This document shows, piece by piece, positions 8,954 through 16,515 of a DNA stretch of 64,000 nt. The stretch comes from Phycisphaerae bacterium (GTDB taxonomy: Bacteria > Planctomycetota > Phycisphaerae > UBA1845 > Fen-1342): contig JAGNKU010000002.1 of NCBI GenBank assembly GCA_017999985.1, positions 248,001 to 312,000 on the forward strand. Reading direction: 5' to 3'. Positions within the stretch are counted from its first letter, which is position 1. Each line of letters begins with the position of its first letter. The notes under the pieces are model-generated. The model searched no databases. It saw nothing but the letters and a program-made list of their open reading frames with translations, and was not told where the DNA came from. A program made the position numbers and the translations under genes.

Positions 8954-9646
8954 ATGACGCGGCGCGTGGCGATTCTGCAGTCGAACTACATTCCCTGGAA
9001 GGGGTACTTTGACATCATCAATCTGGTCGACGAGTTCGTGCTGTACGACGAGGTGCAATACACGCGCCGCGACTGGCGCAACCGCAACCAGATCAAAACG
9101 CCCGGCGGGCTATTGTGGCTCACGATTCCCGTGCAGGTGAAGGGCAAGTACACGCAGCGGATCATGGACACGGTGGTTTCGGAACCGGACTGGCCGCAGC
9201 GTCACTGGGCCAGCATCACGCACAACTACGCCCGGGCCGGCGGCTTTGCTGAATATCGCGGTGTGCTGAGCGACCTGTACGGCTCGGTGCACGAAACGCT
9301 CCTGAGCCAGATCAACCATCGTTTCCTGACTACGCTCTGCCAACTCCTGGGTATTCGCACGCGGCTGTCCTGGTCCACCGACTACCCGCGTCAGACCGAA
9401 GACCGCACCCGGCGTCTGGTCGAGATCTGCCGGCAACTGGGCGCGACGGAGTACCTGAGCGGCCCGGCAGCGCGCAGTTATCTGGACGAATCTGCGTTCG
9501 CGGCGGCGGGGATCAGGGTGCAGTACATGAACTACGACGGCTACGCGGAATACGAGCAGGTTCATCCGCCATTCTGTCACGCGGTGAGCATCATCGACCT
9601 GCTGCTGAATACGGGCGCGGCCGCGCGCCGCTACATGAAGAGTTGA
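8954..9646 (+). CDS. WbqC-family protein
   Basis: 230 residues from ATG 8954; the frame is open about 100 nt further upstream but the family signature begins right here (RRVAILQSNYIPWKGYFDII). Other family marks are VLYDEVQYTRRDWRNRN, a PV(Q)VKGKY segment, INDHYARA-like THNYARAGGF, and GATEYLSGPAARSYLD. WbqC proteins (PF08889) occur in O-antigen and other polysaccharide loci beside aminotransferases; their exact biochemical role is not firmly known, although acyl- or formyl-amino sugar assembly has been suggested. It is the first gene of a run of six genes that abut or overlap and includes an RffA-type aminotransferase and a formyltransferase. Confidence 0.88.
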   Translation: MTRRVAILQSNYIPWKGYFDIINLVDEFVLYDEVQYTRRDWRNRNQIKTPGGLLWLTIPVQVKGKYTQRIMDTVVSEPDWPQRHWASITHNYARAGGFAEYRGVLSDLYGSVHETLLSQINHRFLTTLCQLLGIRTRLSWSTDYPRQTEDRTRRLVEICRQLGATEYLSGPAARSYLDESAFAAAGIRVQYMNYDGYAEYEQVHPPFCHAVSIIDLLLNTGAAARRYMKS

Positions 9647-9650
9647 ACCC

Positions 9651-10670
9651 GTGAAACTGTCCATCGTCACTTCGCTGTACCACTCGGCGCGCTACCTGGA
9701 GGAGTTCCACCGGCGTACTTCCGCCGCGGCTGCGCAGGTCACCGACGATTTCGAGCTCGTGCTGGTCAACGACGGCTCGCCAGACGACTCCCTCGAGGTT
9801 GCGGTCCGGCTGCACCGCGCTGATCCGCGCGTGCGCGTCATCGACCTGGCCCGCAACTTCGGCCACCACAAGGCGCTGATGACCGGCCTGGCCCACGCGC
9901 GCGGTGATCTGATCTTCCTCATCGACGCGGACCTGGAGGAGGAGCCGGAACTGCTCCCGCGCTTCCACGCCGAAATGCAGGCGACCAGCGCCGAGGTGAT
10001 CTACGGCGTGCAGGCCCGGCGCAAAGGCGACTGGTTCGAGCGGCTCAGCGGCTGGTGTTTCTACCGCCTGTTCAACCTGTTATCGAGCCACCCAATCCCG
10101 GCCAACCTGATCACCGCCCGGCTGATGACCCGCCGCTACGTCGCCGCCCTGCTCCTGCATCGCGAATCCGAGGTCTTTCTCGGCGGCGTCTGGGCGATCA
10201 CGGGCTTTCGGCAGCTTCCGCTGCAGGTGGTCAAGCACAGTCACGGCCACACCACCTATAACCTCTGGCGGCGCCTGGCGCTGCTGGTCAACGCCATCAC
10301 ATCGTTCAGCAGCCGCCCGCTGCGGATGGTCTTCTATCTGGGAGCCCTGATTTTTCTGGTCTCGTCCCTGGCGGCCGCGTATCTCGTGTGTCTGCGCCTG
10401 TTCGTGCACGGCTTCACGCTCGGCTGGCCCTCGGTGGTGGTTTCGATCTGGATGATCGGCGGGCTGACGATTTTCTGCATCGGCGTCGTCGGTATCTACG
10501 TCTCCAAGATCTTCACCGAGAGCAAGCGGCGACCGTATACCATCGTGCGGGACATCTACGAGCGCGCCGAGGAGCCTGAGAGCCATGTCGTTCACCCACA
10601 TCCGGGATTCAGTGAGCGCCTACTACACTCAGAAGCTCCGCGCGAATGGCCCGAACGCGCGCGGCGTTGA
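9651..10670 (+). CDS. GT2 family glycosyltransferase, polyprenyl-phosphate sugar synthase type
   Basis: 339 residues from GTG 9651, four nt after the WbqC stop. The GT-A domain (residues 1-220) has LVNDGSPDDS, ARNFGHHKALMTGL and the metal-binding FLIDADLEEEPE, as in DPM1/GtrB/ArnC-like enzymes that put a sugar on undecaprenyl phosphate. Two transmembrane segments follow (about 225-255 and 262-290; VGIYVSKIFTESKRRPYTIV after the second), also typical. Such a product could feed the PMT-type transferases upstream. The last 29 residues are encoded in a region that also codes for the start of the next gene, and look like a low-constraint tail. Confidence 0.88.
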   Translation: MKLSIVTSLYHSARYLEEFHRRTSAAAAQVTDDFELVLVNDGSPDDSLEVAVRLHRADPRVRVIDLARNFGHHKALMTGLAHARGDLIFLIDADLEEEPELLPRFHAEMQATSAEVIYGVQARRKGDWFERLSGWCFYRLFNLLSSHPIPANLITARLMTRRYVAALLLHRESEVFLGGVWAITGFRQLPLQVVKHSHGHTTYNLWRRLALLVNAITSFSSRPLRMVFYLGALIFLVSSLAAAYLVCLRLFVHGFTLGWPSVVVSIWMIGGLTIFCIGVVGIYVSKIFTESKRRPYTIVRDIYERAEEPESHVVHPHPGFSERLLHSEAPREWPERARR

Positions 10671-11208
10671 CTGGAACTCGACCGAGTCACAGGTCCTGCG
10701 CTTCGATCAACTCCTCAAGGTGTGTCCGAGCGCACGCGATTTCAGCTTGCTCGACTACGGCTGCGGTTACGGCGCACTGTACGACTATCTGTGCTCCCGC
10801 GGCCTGTCGTGCGATTACTGCGGCTTTGACATCTCCGCCGCCATGATCGCCACGGCGCGCGCCCAGCATCCGGGCGCATCGCGCTGCCTCTTCACGGACG
10901 CCGACGCCGCGCTGACGGCCGCGGATTACGCGGTCGCGAGCGGCATCTTCAACGTGCGGCAGAACGTGCCCGACGCCGTGTGGTGGGAATATACCCGCAC
11001 CACCCTCGGTCGGCTGGCCGAACTGAGCCGGCACGGGTTCGCGTTCAACATGCTCACATCCTACTCCGACCCTGAGCGCATGCGACCGGATCTCTACTAT
11101 CCCGACCCCTGCAAGATCTTCGACTACTGCAAACGCACGTTCTCGAGGCAGGTAGCCTTGTTGCACGACTACGGCCTGTATGAGTTCACGATCCATGTGC
11201 GTCTGTGA
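10585..11208 (+). CDS. SAM-dependent methyltransferase overlapping the GT2 gene
   Basis: 207 residues. ATG 10585 lies 86 nt inside the preceding gene in another frame, but the N-terminal stretch (YYTQKLRANGPNARGVDWN) looks like a genuine family start, so the overlap is probably real. LLDYGCGYGALYDYL near residue 54 is the SAM loop; YCGFDISAAMIATA follows. The C-terminal half (YTRTTLGRLAELSRHGFAFNML, YYPDPCKIFDYCKR) matches methyltransferases of O-antigen and capsule loci. Likely cytoplasmic, acting on a sugar or nucleotide-sugar precursor; acceptor unknown. Confidence 0.85.
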   Translation: MSFTHIRDSVSAYYTQKLRANGPNARGVDWNSTESQVLRFDQLLKVCPSARDFSLLDYGCGYGALYDYLCSRGLSCDYCGFDISAAMIATARAQHPGASRCLFTDADAALTAADYAVASGIFNVRQNVPDAVWWEYTRTTLGRLAELSRHGFAFNMLTSYSDPERMRPDLYYPDPCKIFDYCKRTFSRQVALLHDYGLYEFTIHVRL

Positions 11209-11242
11209 GCCAGGTTGCCGCGCACCGCGTGGAGCTCCGCCC

Positions 11243-11938
11243 ATGCTGCGGGTAGCCTTCTGCATTTCCGGCCGCGGACGCCTGGCCCGCAGCGCGCTCG
11301 CGTGCCGCACCGCTCTGGGATTCAAGCCCGTACTTATCCTCACCGACGAAAAAGCTGACCCATCCCTGGAGCCGTTCGCCCAGGACGTCGGCACGCCGTT
11401 CGTCCGGCTGGATGTCCACGATCGACCGCGCTTTGATCGGGACCTCGAGGCCGCCTGCGTGCACGCCACCCCCGACCTCATCGTACTCACCTTCGACAAG
11501 CTCGTGCCTGCAACCCTGGTGGCGCGGTTTCCGCACGCGATCGTGAATGTGCATCTTTCGCTGCTGCCGGCGTTTCGCGGCTTCGGCGCACTGCGCGCCG
11601 CACTCGAGGCCGGCGTGAAATTCGCCGGGGCGACGCTGCACCTGGTCGGCACTGACGTCGATGGCGGCCCGATCATCACCCAGGGGGTCGTGCCCGTCCG
11701 CGCGGACGACACCCCCGCTGCGCTCGGGACCCGCATTTACGGACGACTGCTGCCGATGTACCTGCAGGTCCTGGCATGGTACGCTGCCGGCCGCGTGTGG
11801 CACGATACCGCGGGGCGCGTCTGGATTCGTGACGCCGACTACGGCGATTGCTTGACGTGTCCGGCGATTGAACCTGGCGTCGCTGCGCTGGCGCGCCGAC
11901 TTTCCGAGACACCTGAAGAAGTGAACCCGCACCCATGA
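11243..11938 (+). CDS. Formyltransferase-fold protein, likely sugar-amine N-formyltransferase
   Basis: 231 residues; ATG 11243 has GGAG nine nt upstream, and the frame further upstream overlaps the previous gene. The formyl_transf_N fold is seen from VNVHLSLLPAFRGFGALRAA (catalytic Asn and His, SLLP signature) and GTDVDGGPII (catalytic Asp). These residues use N10-formyl-tetrahydrofolate. There is no C-terminal tRNA-binding domain as in Met-tRNA formyltransferase (Fmt about 310 residues), and the gene overlaps by 4 nt an RffA-type transaminase that makes a 4-amino sugar. I infer N-formylation of dTDP-4-amino-4,6-dideoxy-hexose, as in VioF/FdtF-like systems. Sugar identity is inference. Confidence 0.82.
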   Translation: MLRVAFCISGRGRLARSALACRTALGFKPVLILTDEKADPSLEPFAQDVGTPFVRLDVHDRPRFDRDLEAACVHATPDLIVLTFDKLVPATLVARFPHAIVNVHLSLLPAFRGFGALRAALEAGVKFAGATLHLVGTDVDGGPIITQGVVPVRADDTPAALGTRIYGRLLPMYLQVLAWYAAGRVWHDTAGRVWIRDADYGDCLTCPAIEPGVAALARRLSETPEEVNPHP

Positions 11939-13074
11939 CGACTTCGCCAATCCCCTTCAACCGCCCCGTACCTGCCGGCCGCGAGCTGGAGTACATCCAG
12001 CAGTGCCTGCACGGCGCGCACCTGTCCGGCGACGGCCCGTTTACGAAGCGTGCGCACGCACTGCTCGAACAGCTCACCGGCGCCCGCAAGGCTTTCCTGA
12101 CGACTTCCTGCACGCACGCCCTGGAAATGTGCGCGCTGCTGCTGGACCTCAGCTCCGACCACGAGTTCATCGTCCCGTCATTCACGTTCGTCTCGACCGC
12201 CAACGCGTTCGCGCTCCGCGGCGCGCGGCCGGTCTTCTGTGACATTCGTCCGGACACACTCAACCTGGACGAGACGAAGCTCGCAGCGCTCATCACGCCG
12301 CGCACCCGCGCGATCGTGCCCGTGCATTACGCCGGCGTCGGCTGCGAAATGGACGCCATCCTCGCGATCGCGCGCCGCCACAACATCCCCGTGGTCGAGG
12401 ACAACGCCCATGGGCTGTTCGGCCGATACAAGGACCGGGCGCTCGGTACGTTCGGCGCGCTGGCGACGCAGAGCTTCCACGAGACGAAGAATATCGTCTG
12501 CGGCGAGGGCGGGGCCCTGCTGATCAACGACCCCGCGTACGTTGAGCGGGCCGAGATCATCCGCGAGAAAGGCACGAACCGCAGCCGCTTCTTCCGCGGA
12601 CAGATCGACAAGTACACGTGGGTCGATCTCGGGTCGAGCTACCTGCCGTCCGAGCTTCTCGCGGCGTTCCTGTGCGCGCAACTGGAGCAGGCGACCGAGA
12701 TCCAGGCGCGCCGCGGACGCATCTGGAACCACTACAACACCGAGCTGCACGACTGGGCCGCCGCGCACGACGTGCGCCTGCCGATCGTGCCGGCACACTG
12801 CCAACAGCCCTTCCACATGTTCTACATGCTGCTGCCGTCGCTCGAAGTGCGGCAGCGTCTGATTGCGCATCTGAAGGAGCACAAGATCCTGGCCGTGTTT
12901 CATTACCTGCCGCTACACCTCTCCGACGTCGGCCGGCGGTTCGGCGGCCGCGCGGGGCAATGTCCGGTCACCGAGCGCATCAGCGAACGACTGCTGCGTC
13001 TCCCCCTCTACAACGACATGACGCCCGCGGAGCAGGAGCGCGTCATCAACGCCGTGCGCGAGTTCAACTATTGA
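11935..13074 (+). CDS. rffA: dTDP-4-amino-4,6-dideoxygalactose transaminase, DegT/DnrJ family
   Basis: 379 residues, the usual length. It converts a dTDP-4-keto-6-deoxyhexose to the 4-amino sugar with PLP and glutamate. Family marks, much like the enterobacterial RffA/WecE as I remember it: PSFTFVSTANAFALRGARPVF, VPVHYAGVGCEMD, SFHETKN with the PLP lysine, EIIREKGTNRSRFFRGQIDKYTW, GSSYLPSE and MAVFHY-like LAVFHYLPLH. The start overlaps the stop of the formyltransferase gene (ATGA) and its stop overlaps the next start (TGATG), so all three are coupled. No rmlA or rmlB is visible in the window, so the keto-sugar must come from elsewhere. Confidence 0.93.
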   Translation: MTTSPIPFNRPVPAGRELEYIQQCLHGAHLSGDGPFTKRAHALLEQLTGARKAFLTTSCTHALEMCALLLDLSSDHEFIVPSFTFVSTANAFALRGARPVFCDIRPDTLNLDETKLAALITPRTRAIVPVHYAGVGCEMDAILAIARRHNIPVVEDNAHGLFGRYKDRALGTFGALATQSFHETKNIVCGEGGALLINDPAYVERAEIIREKGTNRSRFFRGQIDKYTWVDLGSSYLPSELLAAFLCAQLEQATEIQARRGRIWNHYNTELHDWAAAHDVRLPIVPAHCQQPFHMFYMLLPSLEVRQRLIAHLKEHKILAVFHYLPLHLSDVGRRFGGRAGQCPVTERISERLLRLPLYNDMTPAEQERVINAVREFNY

Positions 13075-14183
13075 TGCCCCGCGCGCTGGCCCTGGCGCTT
13101 CTGATCCTGCCACTGCTGGGCAGCTGTCCGACCATCGGGCTGCGAACCACGAATAGCCTGGAGATGGGATTCAATACCGGCGCCACCATGACGCCCGTGG
13201 CGACATCGGACACCCCGCTCTTTCGTGCCACCGCCGTGTTCGACAGCATCGCGGGCAAAGCCGGCAGCCACGCCCCCACGATCACTGCGTTTCCCGACGG
13301 CGAGCTGCTGGCAGCCTGGTATTCCTACAACGGGCCGCACGAGCTCGACGGGGCAGCCATTTACACCGCACGCCGACTCCCTGGTTCTGAAACGTGGGAG
13401 CCGCCGACACTGCATATCGATCGCCCGGCGGCCGACGGCAATCCGGTGCTCTACAGCGAAGGCGACAGCGTGTGGCTGTTTCAGGCCGTGGTGAGTGGCA
13501 CCGGCTGGAGCACCGCGCACATCGAGGTGCAGCGCTCCTCAAACCGCGGTGCTACGTGGTTGTCGCCGGAGCTGATCGTTGGCCCGCTAGGCGCCAATGT
13601 ACGCTTTCCGCCGATACGCACCCGCGACAGCGAATTGCTCCTGCCTGCGTACAACGACTTGGTCTTGCAGGCACTCTTTTTCGTTTCGCCGAACGGGCAA
13701 GACTGGACCCTGCGCGCCACGGTCGCGACCGCCCCGCCGCACGAATGCCTGCAACCGTCCGTCGTCAGGTTGGCCGACGGTCGCCTGCTGGCCGTGCTGC
13801 GGAACCGCGGGCAGGAGTGGCTCTGGGTTACCTCGTCCGCGGACGATGGCCGGACCTGGGCGACGCCGGCGGACAGCGGATTCCCCAACCCGGGCAGCGC
13901 GGCCGCCCTGTTGCGCCTGGCCAATGGACACCTCGTGCTGGTGTACAACGACAGCCCGTCAGCCCGGCGCCCGCTCTCCACCACAGTTTCCGCTGACGAC
14001 GGAGCCACCTGGTACCCGCCGCGGCTGCTCGTCGACGGTCCCGGTTCCTACGCCTACCCAGCCGCGATCCAGACGCCGGACGGCCTGATTCACATCGTCT
14101 ATTCCGACGACCGCCAACGCATCGGGCACATCGCGCTGAACGAGGCGTGGATCGTCGCAGAGGCGCCCGGGAGCGGTTCCTGA
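13074..14183 (+). CDS. Sialidase-like (BNR-repeat) lipoprotein
   Basis: 369 residues, starting in the TGATG overlap with rffA. The N-terminus MPRALALALLILPLLGSC is a lipoprotein signal (lipobox LGSC, Cys18). The body is a six-bladed-propeller type with BNR/Asp-box motifs: SSNRGATW, SSADDGRTW and SADDGATW, plus SHAPTITAFPDGELLAAWYS and ECLQPSVVRLADGRLLAVLRNRG, which resemble BNR_2 exo-sialidase-like proteins (PF13088). The first arginine of the sialidase triad and the catalytic Tyr/Glu pair cannot be confirmed by eye, so the substrate may be another glycan. Its coupling to sugar-synthesis genes suggests trimming or remodelling of the same polymer at the cell surface. Confidence 0.85.
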   Translation: MPRALALALLILPLLGSCPTIGLRTTNSLEMGFNTGATMTPVATSDTPLFRATAVFDSIAGKAGSHAPTITAFPDGELLAAWYSYNGPHELDGAAIYTARRLPGSETWEPPTLHIDRPAADGNPVLYSEGDSVWLFQAVVSGTGWSTAHIEVQRSSNRGATWLSPELIVGPLGANVRFPPIRTRDSELLLPAYNDLVLQALFFVSPNGQDWTLRATVATAPPHECLQPSVVRLADGRLLAVLRNRGQEWLWVTSSADDGRTWATPADSGFPNPGSAAALLRLANGHLVLVYNDSPSARRPLSTTVSADDGATWYPPRLLVDGPGSYAYPAAIQTPDGLIHIVYSDDRQRIGHIALNEAWIVAEAPGSGS

Positions 14184-14194
14184 CAGATCCGGAC

Positions 14195-14223
14195 TTGACT
14201 TTCCAGTGAACTTGGGCGATACT
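14195..14223 (+). promoter_or_regulatory. Sigma70-type promoter of the TetR gene
   Basis: TTGACT at 14195-14200 and GATACT at 14218-14223 are separated by the ideal 17 nt. The operator palindrome starts at the next base, so a bound repressor would block the start site. Confidence 0.65.
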
Positions 14224-14239
14224 GTAAGTATCCGCTTAC
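14224..14239. promoter_or_regulatory. Operator copy 1, GTAAG-N6-CTTAC
   Basis: Perfect 5-bp inverted repeat with a 6-nt spacer, placed just after the -10 box of the TetR gene. The same palindrome occurs again at 14877-14892 before the next gene. Two identical half-site pairs flanking a TetR gene are the usual signature of autoregulation plus control of the adjacent target. Confidence 0.7.
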
Positions 14240-14260
14240 GATACAGCACATGGAGTATGA

Positions 14261-14854
14261 ATGCCTCGAGTCAGTCAGACCAACGCCAAACGCCGCGCGC
14301 TGCTGCCGATTGTCGCGCACGCCTTCGCCGAACTGGGCTACCGGCGGACGACCACCGCGGAGCTGGCCCGACGCTGCGGCGTACGTGAGAACATCCTCTA
14401 CCGCCTCTGGCCGGACAAGAAGGCGATGTTCATCGCGGCGATCGGCTACGTGTACGACCAGTCGGTCGCGATCTGGGGCCGACTGCTGGTCGAGACCGAT
14501 GGTGAAACCACGCTCGCCGAGCGATTGCTCGCCTATGAGTCCCAGCACCACGGCGAGTTCGGACATTATAGGATTGTGTTCGCGGGGCTGAGCGAGACGG
14601 ACGACCCGGAAGTGCGGGCGGCCCTCTCGGACATGTATCGCCGGTTCGCACGTTTCGTGGAGCAGCAGATTAAAGTCCACCGCGCGAGCCGTGCCGTCGG
14701 GACGACCCCCGGTGCTGGCGACACGGCCTGGGCCGTGGTCGGGCTGGGCACGGTGGCCAACATCGCCCGTGAGCTGGGGCTGGTCAGCGACACGCAGCGC
14801 CGGCGGCTGTTCGCCGAAGTCGGGCGGCTGCTGCTCACCGGGTCGCAGAAGTGA
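14261..14854 (+). CDS. TetR/AcrR family transcriptional regulator
   Basis: 197 residues from ATG 14261. Residues about 10-56 form the helix-turn-helix domain (HAFAELGYRRTTTAELARRC, then GVRENILYRLWPDKKAMFIAAI), the standard TetR arrangement. The C-terminal ligand domain (about 60-197) is not assignable; it includes VFAGLSETDDPEVRAALSDMYRRF and a VVGLGTVANIARELGL helix. It probably binds GTAAG-N6-CTTAC at its own promoter and before the lipoprotein gene 70 nt downstream, and so represses both until a ligand is bound. The effector is unknown. Confidence 0.9.
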   Translation: MPRVSQTNAKRRALLPIVAHAFAELGYRRTTTAELARRCGVRENILYRLWPDKKAMFIAAIGYVYDQSVAIWGRLLVETDGETTLAERLLAYESQHHGEFGHYRIVFAGLSETDDPEVRAALSDMYRRFARFVEQQIKVHRASRAVGTTPGAGDTAWAVVGLGTVANIARELGLVSDTQRRRLFAEVGRLLLTGSQK

Positions 14855-14876
14855 GCGTTTTCTTTTTGGCGACAAT

Positions 14877-14892
14877 GTAAGCATATACTTAC
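14877..14892. promoter_or_regulatory. Operator copy 2, GTAAG-N6-CTTAC, over a -10 box
   Basis: Identical half-sites and spacing to 14224-14239. The spacer and right arm contain TATACT (14884-14889), a good -10 box, about 35 nt before the lipoprotein start. I see no convincing -35 box, so the promoter may depend on another feature. Confidence 0.65.
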
Positions 14893-14924
14893 CGAATACT
14901 AACGCACGTACAAGGAGAGGGTTT

Positions 14925-16493
14925 ATGAAACAGTTCGTAGCAGTGTCGGCATTGGGCATGTTGGGTGGGCTGGTGGTGCTCACGCTGGGCAGTTGCGGCG
15001 GCGCCGCCGATCCGCAGCTCGAGCAGGAGTTCCGAGAGACCCTGGGAGATACGTCCATCACCGTCTTCCCGGCCGCGATACGCCGGGAGACGGTCACCTA
15101 TGATCACGCGCCAACGCTGAGAATCGGCGAGTTCCTGGCGGCGCAGAAGCTGGCCCAGCCAACGATTTCTGATGCGGAGGTGCCGCTCAGCGGGCCGTGG
15201 CACTCGAATGAGTCTACGATGTGGCAGGAGAGCGCCGCCTCCCTGGGCACGTATGTGAAGGCGCACCCCATCCAGACCCGTTATGCTCTGCTGCCGGAGT
15301 ACCTGATCCTCGGCGGAAGCGGCGCTGTCGGCGGCGTGCACGTGTACGTCGTGCGCGACGATGGCGCGCTCGTGTTCGGGTTTGGCCTGAATTCCCATCA
15401 CGAGGCGTTCAAGCGGCTGAGTCCGAAGACGGTGGATGATTGCACGACGCTCGCGATCGATCAACTGCGGGCGCAGCTCGTGACGGACAACGGGACGGCG
15501 AAGGTGAAATCCGGCTTGAAGGCGGACACCGCGCTGACCATCGTACCCGTCGTAATGCACGGTGGACCGTCGAAGGACGTGGCCGACGTCGTGGGGCTGA
15601 TGCTGGAAAAAGAAGGAATGCCGAATATCTGGACGACCGACGCGGCGTTCAATCCGGCCGCGGATGGGTCTCTGGATGAGCTGGCCACGGCGTTCGCCAA
15701 GTTCATTAAGGCGCATCCGGTCGAGACCGAGTATGCGCTGTTCGCGCAACTCCTCGGCACGCCGCAGACGGGGCTTACCGAGAGTCGCGCGGTGTTGGTG
15801 GACAAGGCCGGCGCTGTTGTCTGGAAGGACCAGCAAGGACCGGATGACGCTGACTTCCAGCGCATCCAGCCGCGCGAGCCGATGCAGTGCTGCCTGCTGC
15901 TGTGCGAGCGGCTGAAGCCGGTGTTTCATCTTTCGGCAGTGACGCGCGCGAAGGCGAGCGAGGGCCGGATGGCACGGCTGTGGGCGGAGAAATCCGGCAC
16001 GCCCACAGACGCGGAGCGCGCGGCGATGCATGACCGCGTGAGCAAGCTCAAGGCCGCCATCGGCAAGGCGACGATCGCCGTCTATCCCGTGCTGCTCGGC
16101 GACCAGGTGGATCGACAAGACGGCGAACAACTCGCGGCGCTCGTCGCCGAGGAGTTCGGCGGATCTGTGCAAGCGGCGGCAACCGACTTACCGCTGAAGA
16201 TCGCCCCGAACTCGAACGAGCAGCGACGGCTATGGGACCTCGCGCGGGCATTCCAGGCCCAGGTACGCGCGAATCCGCCGGCCGCCGATTACGCGCTCTA
16301 TGCGGAATACACGATCCGGCCAAGTGATCAGCAGGTCTGGACCGTGCATTTCGTGGTTTGTAACCGGGCCGGCGAGTGGGTCATCGTGGATTTCCAGAAC
16401 AACCATCACGACGATTTCCAGCGGATCAACCCACAGAACAAAGGCGACTGCGCTCGGCTGATCGTGAAACGGCTGCAGGGCTACCTGCGGTAG
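14925..16493 (+). CDS. Lipoprotein with three copies of an unrecognised domain
   Basis: 522 residues; ATG 14925 follows AAGGAGAGG. A lipoprotein signal ends at LTLGSC (Cys24). The rest is three related units (about residues 44-185, 203-332 and 384-522). Each begins with a beta strand of the type ITVFPAAI / LTIVPVVM / IAVYPVLL, contains a helix ending in AHPIQTRYAL / AHPVETEYAL / ANPPAADYAL, then a strand with a hydrophobic core (VHVYVVRDDG / SRAVLVDKAG / VHFVVCNRAG), an H-x-FQRI-x-P type turn, and a helix CTTLAIDQL / CLLLCERL / CARLIVKRL. I do not recognise the domain. It is probably anchored in a membrane and under the control of the TetR gene. The next gene is a zinc-ribbon membrane protein. 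Confidence 0.85.
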   Translation: MKQFVAVSALGMLGGLVVLTLGSCGGAADPQLEQEFRETLGDTSITVFPAAIRRETVTYDHAPTLRIGEFLAAQKLAQPTISDAEVPLSGPWHSNESTMWQESAASLGTYVKAHPIQTRYALLPEYLILGGSGAVGGVHVYVVRDDGALVFGFGLNSHHEAFKRLSPKTVDDCTTLAIDQLRAQLVTDNGTAKVKSGLKADTALTIVPVVMHGGPSKDVADVVGLMLEKEGMPNIWTTDAAFNPAADGSLDELATAFAKFIKAHPVETEYALFAQLLGTPQTGLTESRAVLVDKAGAVVWKDQQGPDDADFQRIQPREPMQCCLLLCERLKPVFHLSAVTRAKASEGRMARLWAEKSGTPTDAERAAMHDRVSKLKAAIGKATIAVYPVLLGDQVDRQDGEQLAALVAEEFGGSVQAAATDLPLKIAPNSNEQRRLWDLARAFQAQVRANPPAADYALYAEYTIRPSDQQVWTVHFVVCNRAGEWVIVDFQNNHHDDFQRINPQNKGDCARLIVKRLQGYLR

Positions 16494-16515
16494 CCCGCCG
16501 CATGCGAGGTGGACT

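Noticed and set aside
14099-15097. Minus-strand frame across the TetR and lipoprotein starts
   Set aside because: It runs against two well-supported plus-strand genes and through both operators; no family motif is seen.
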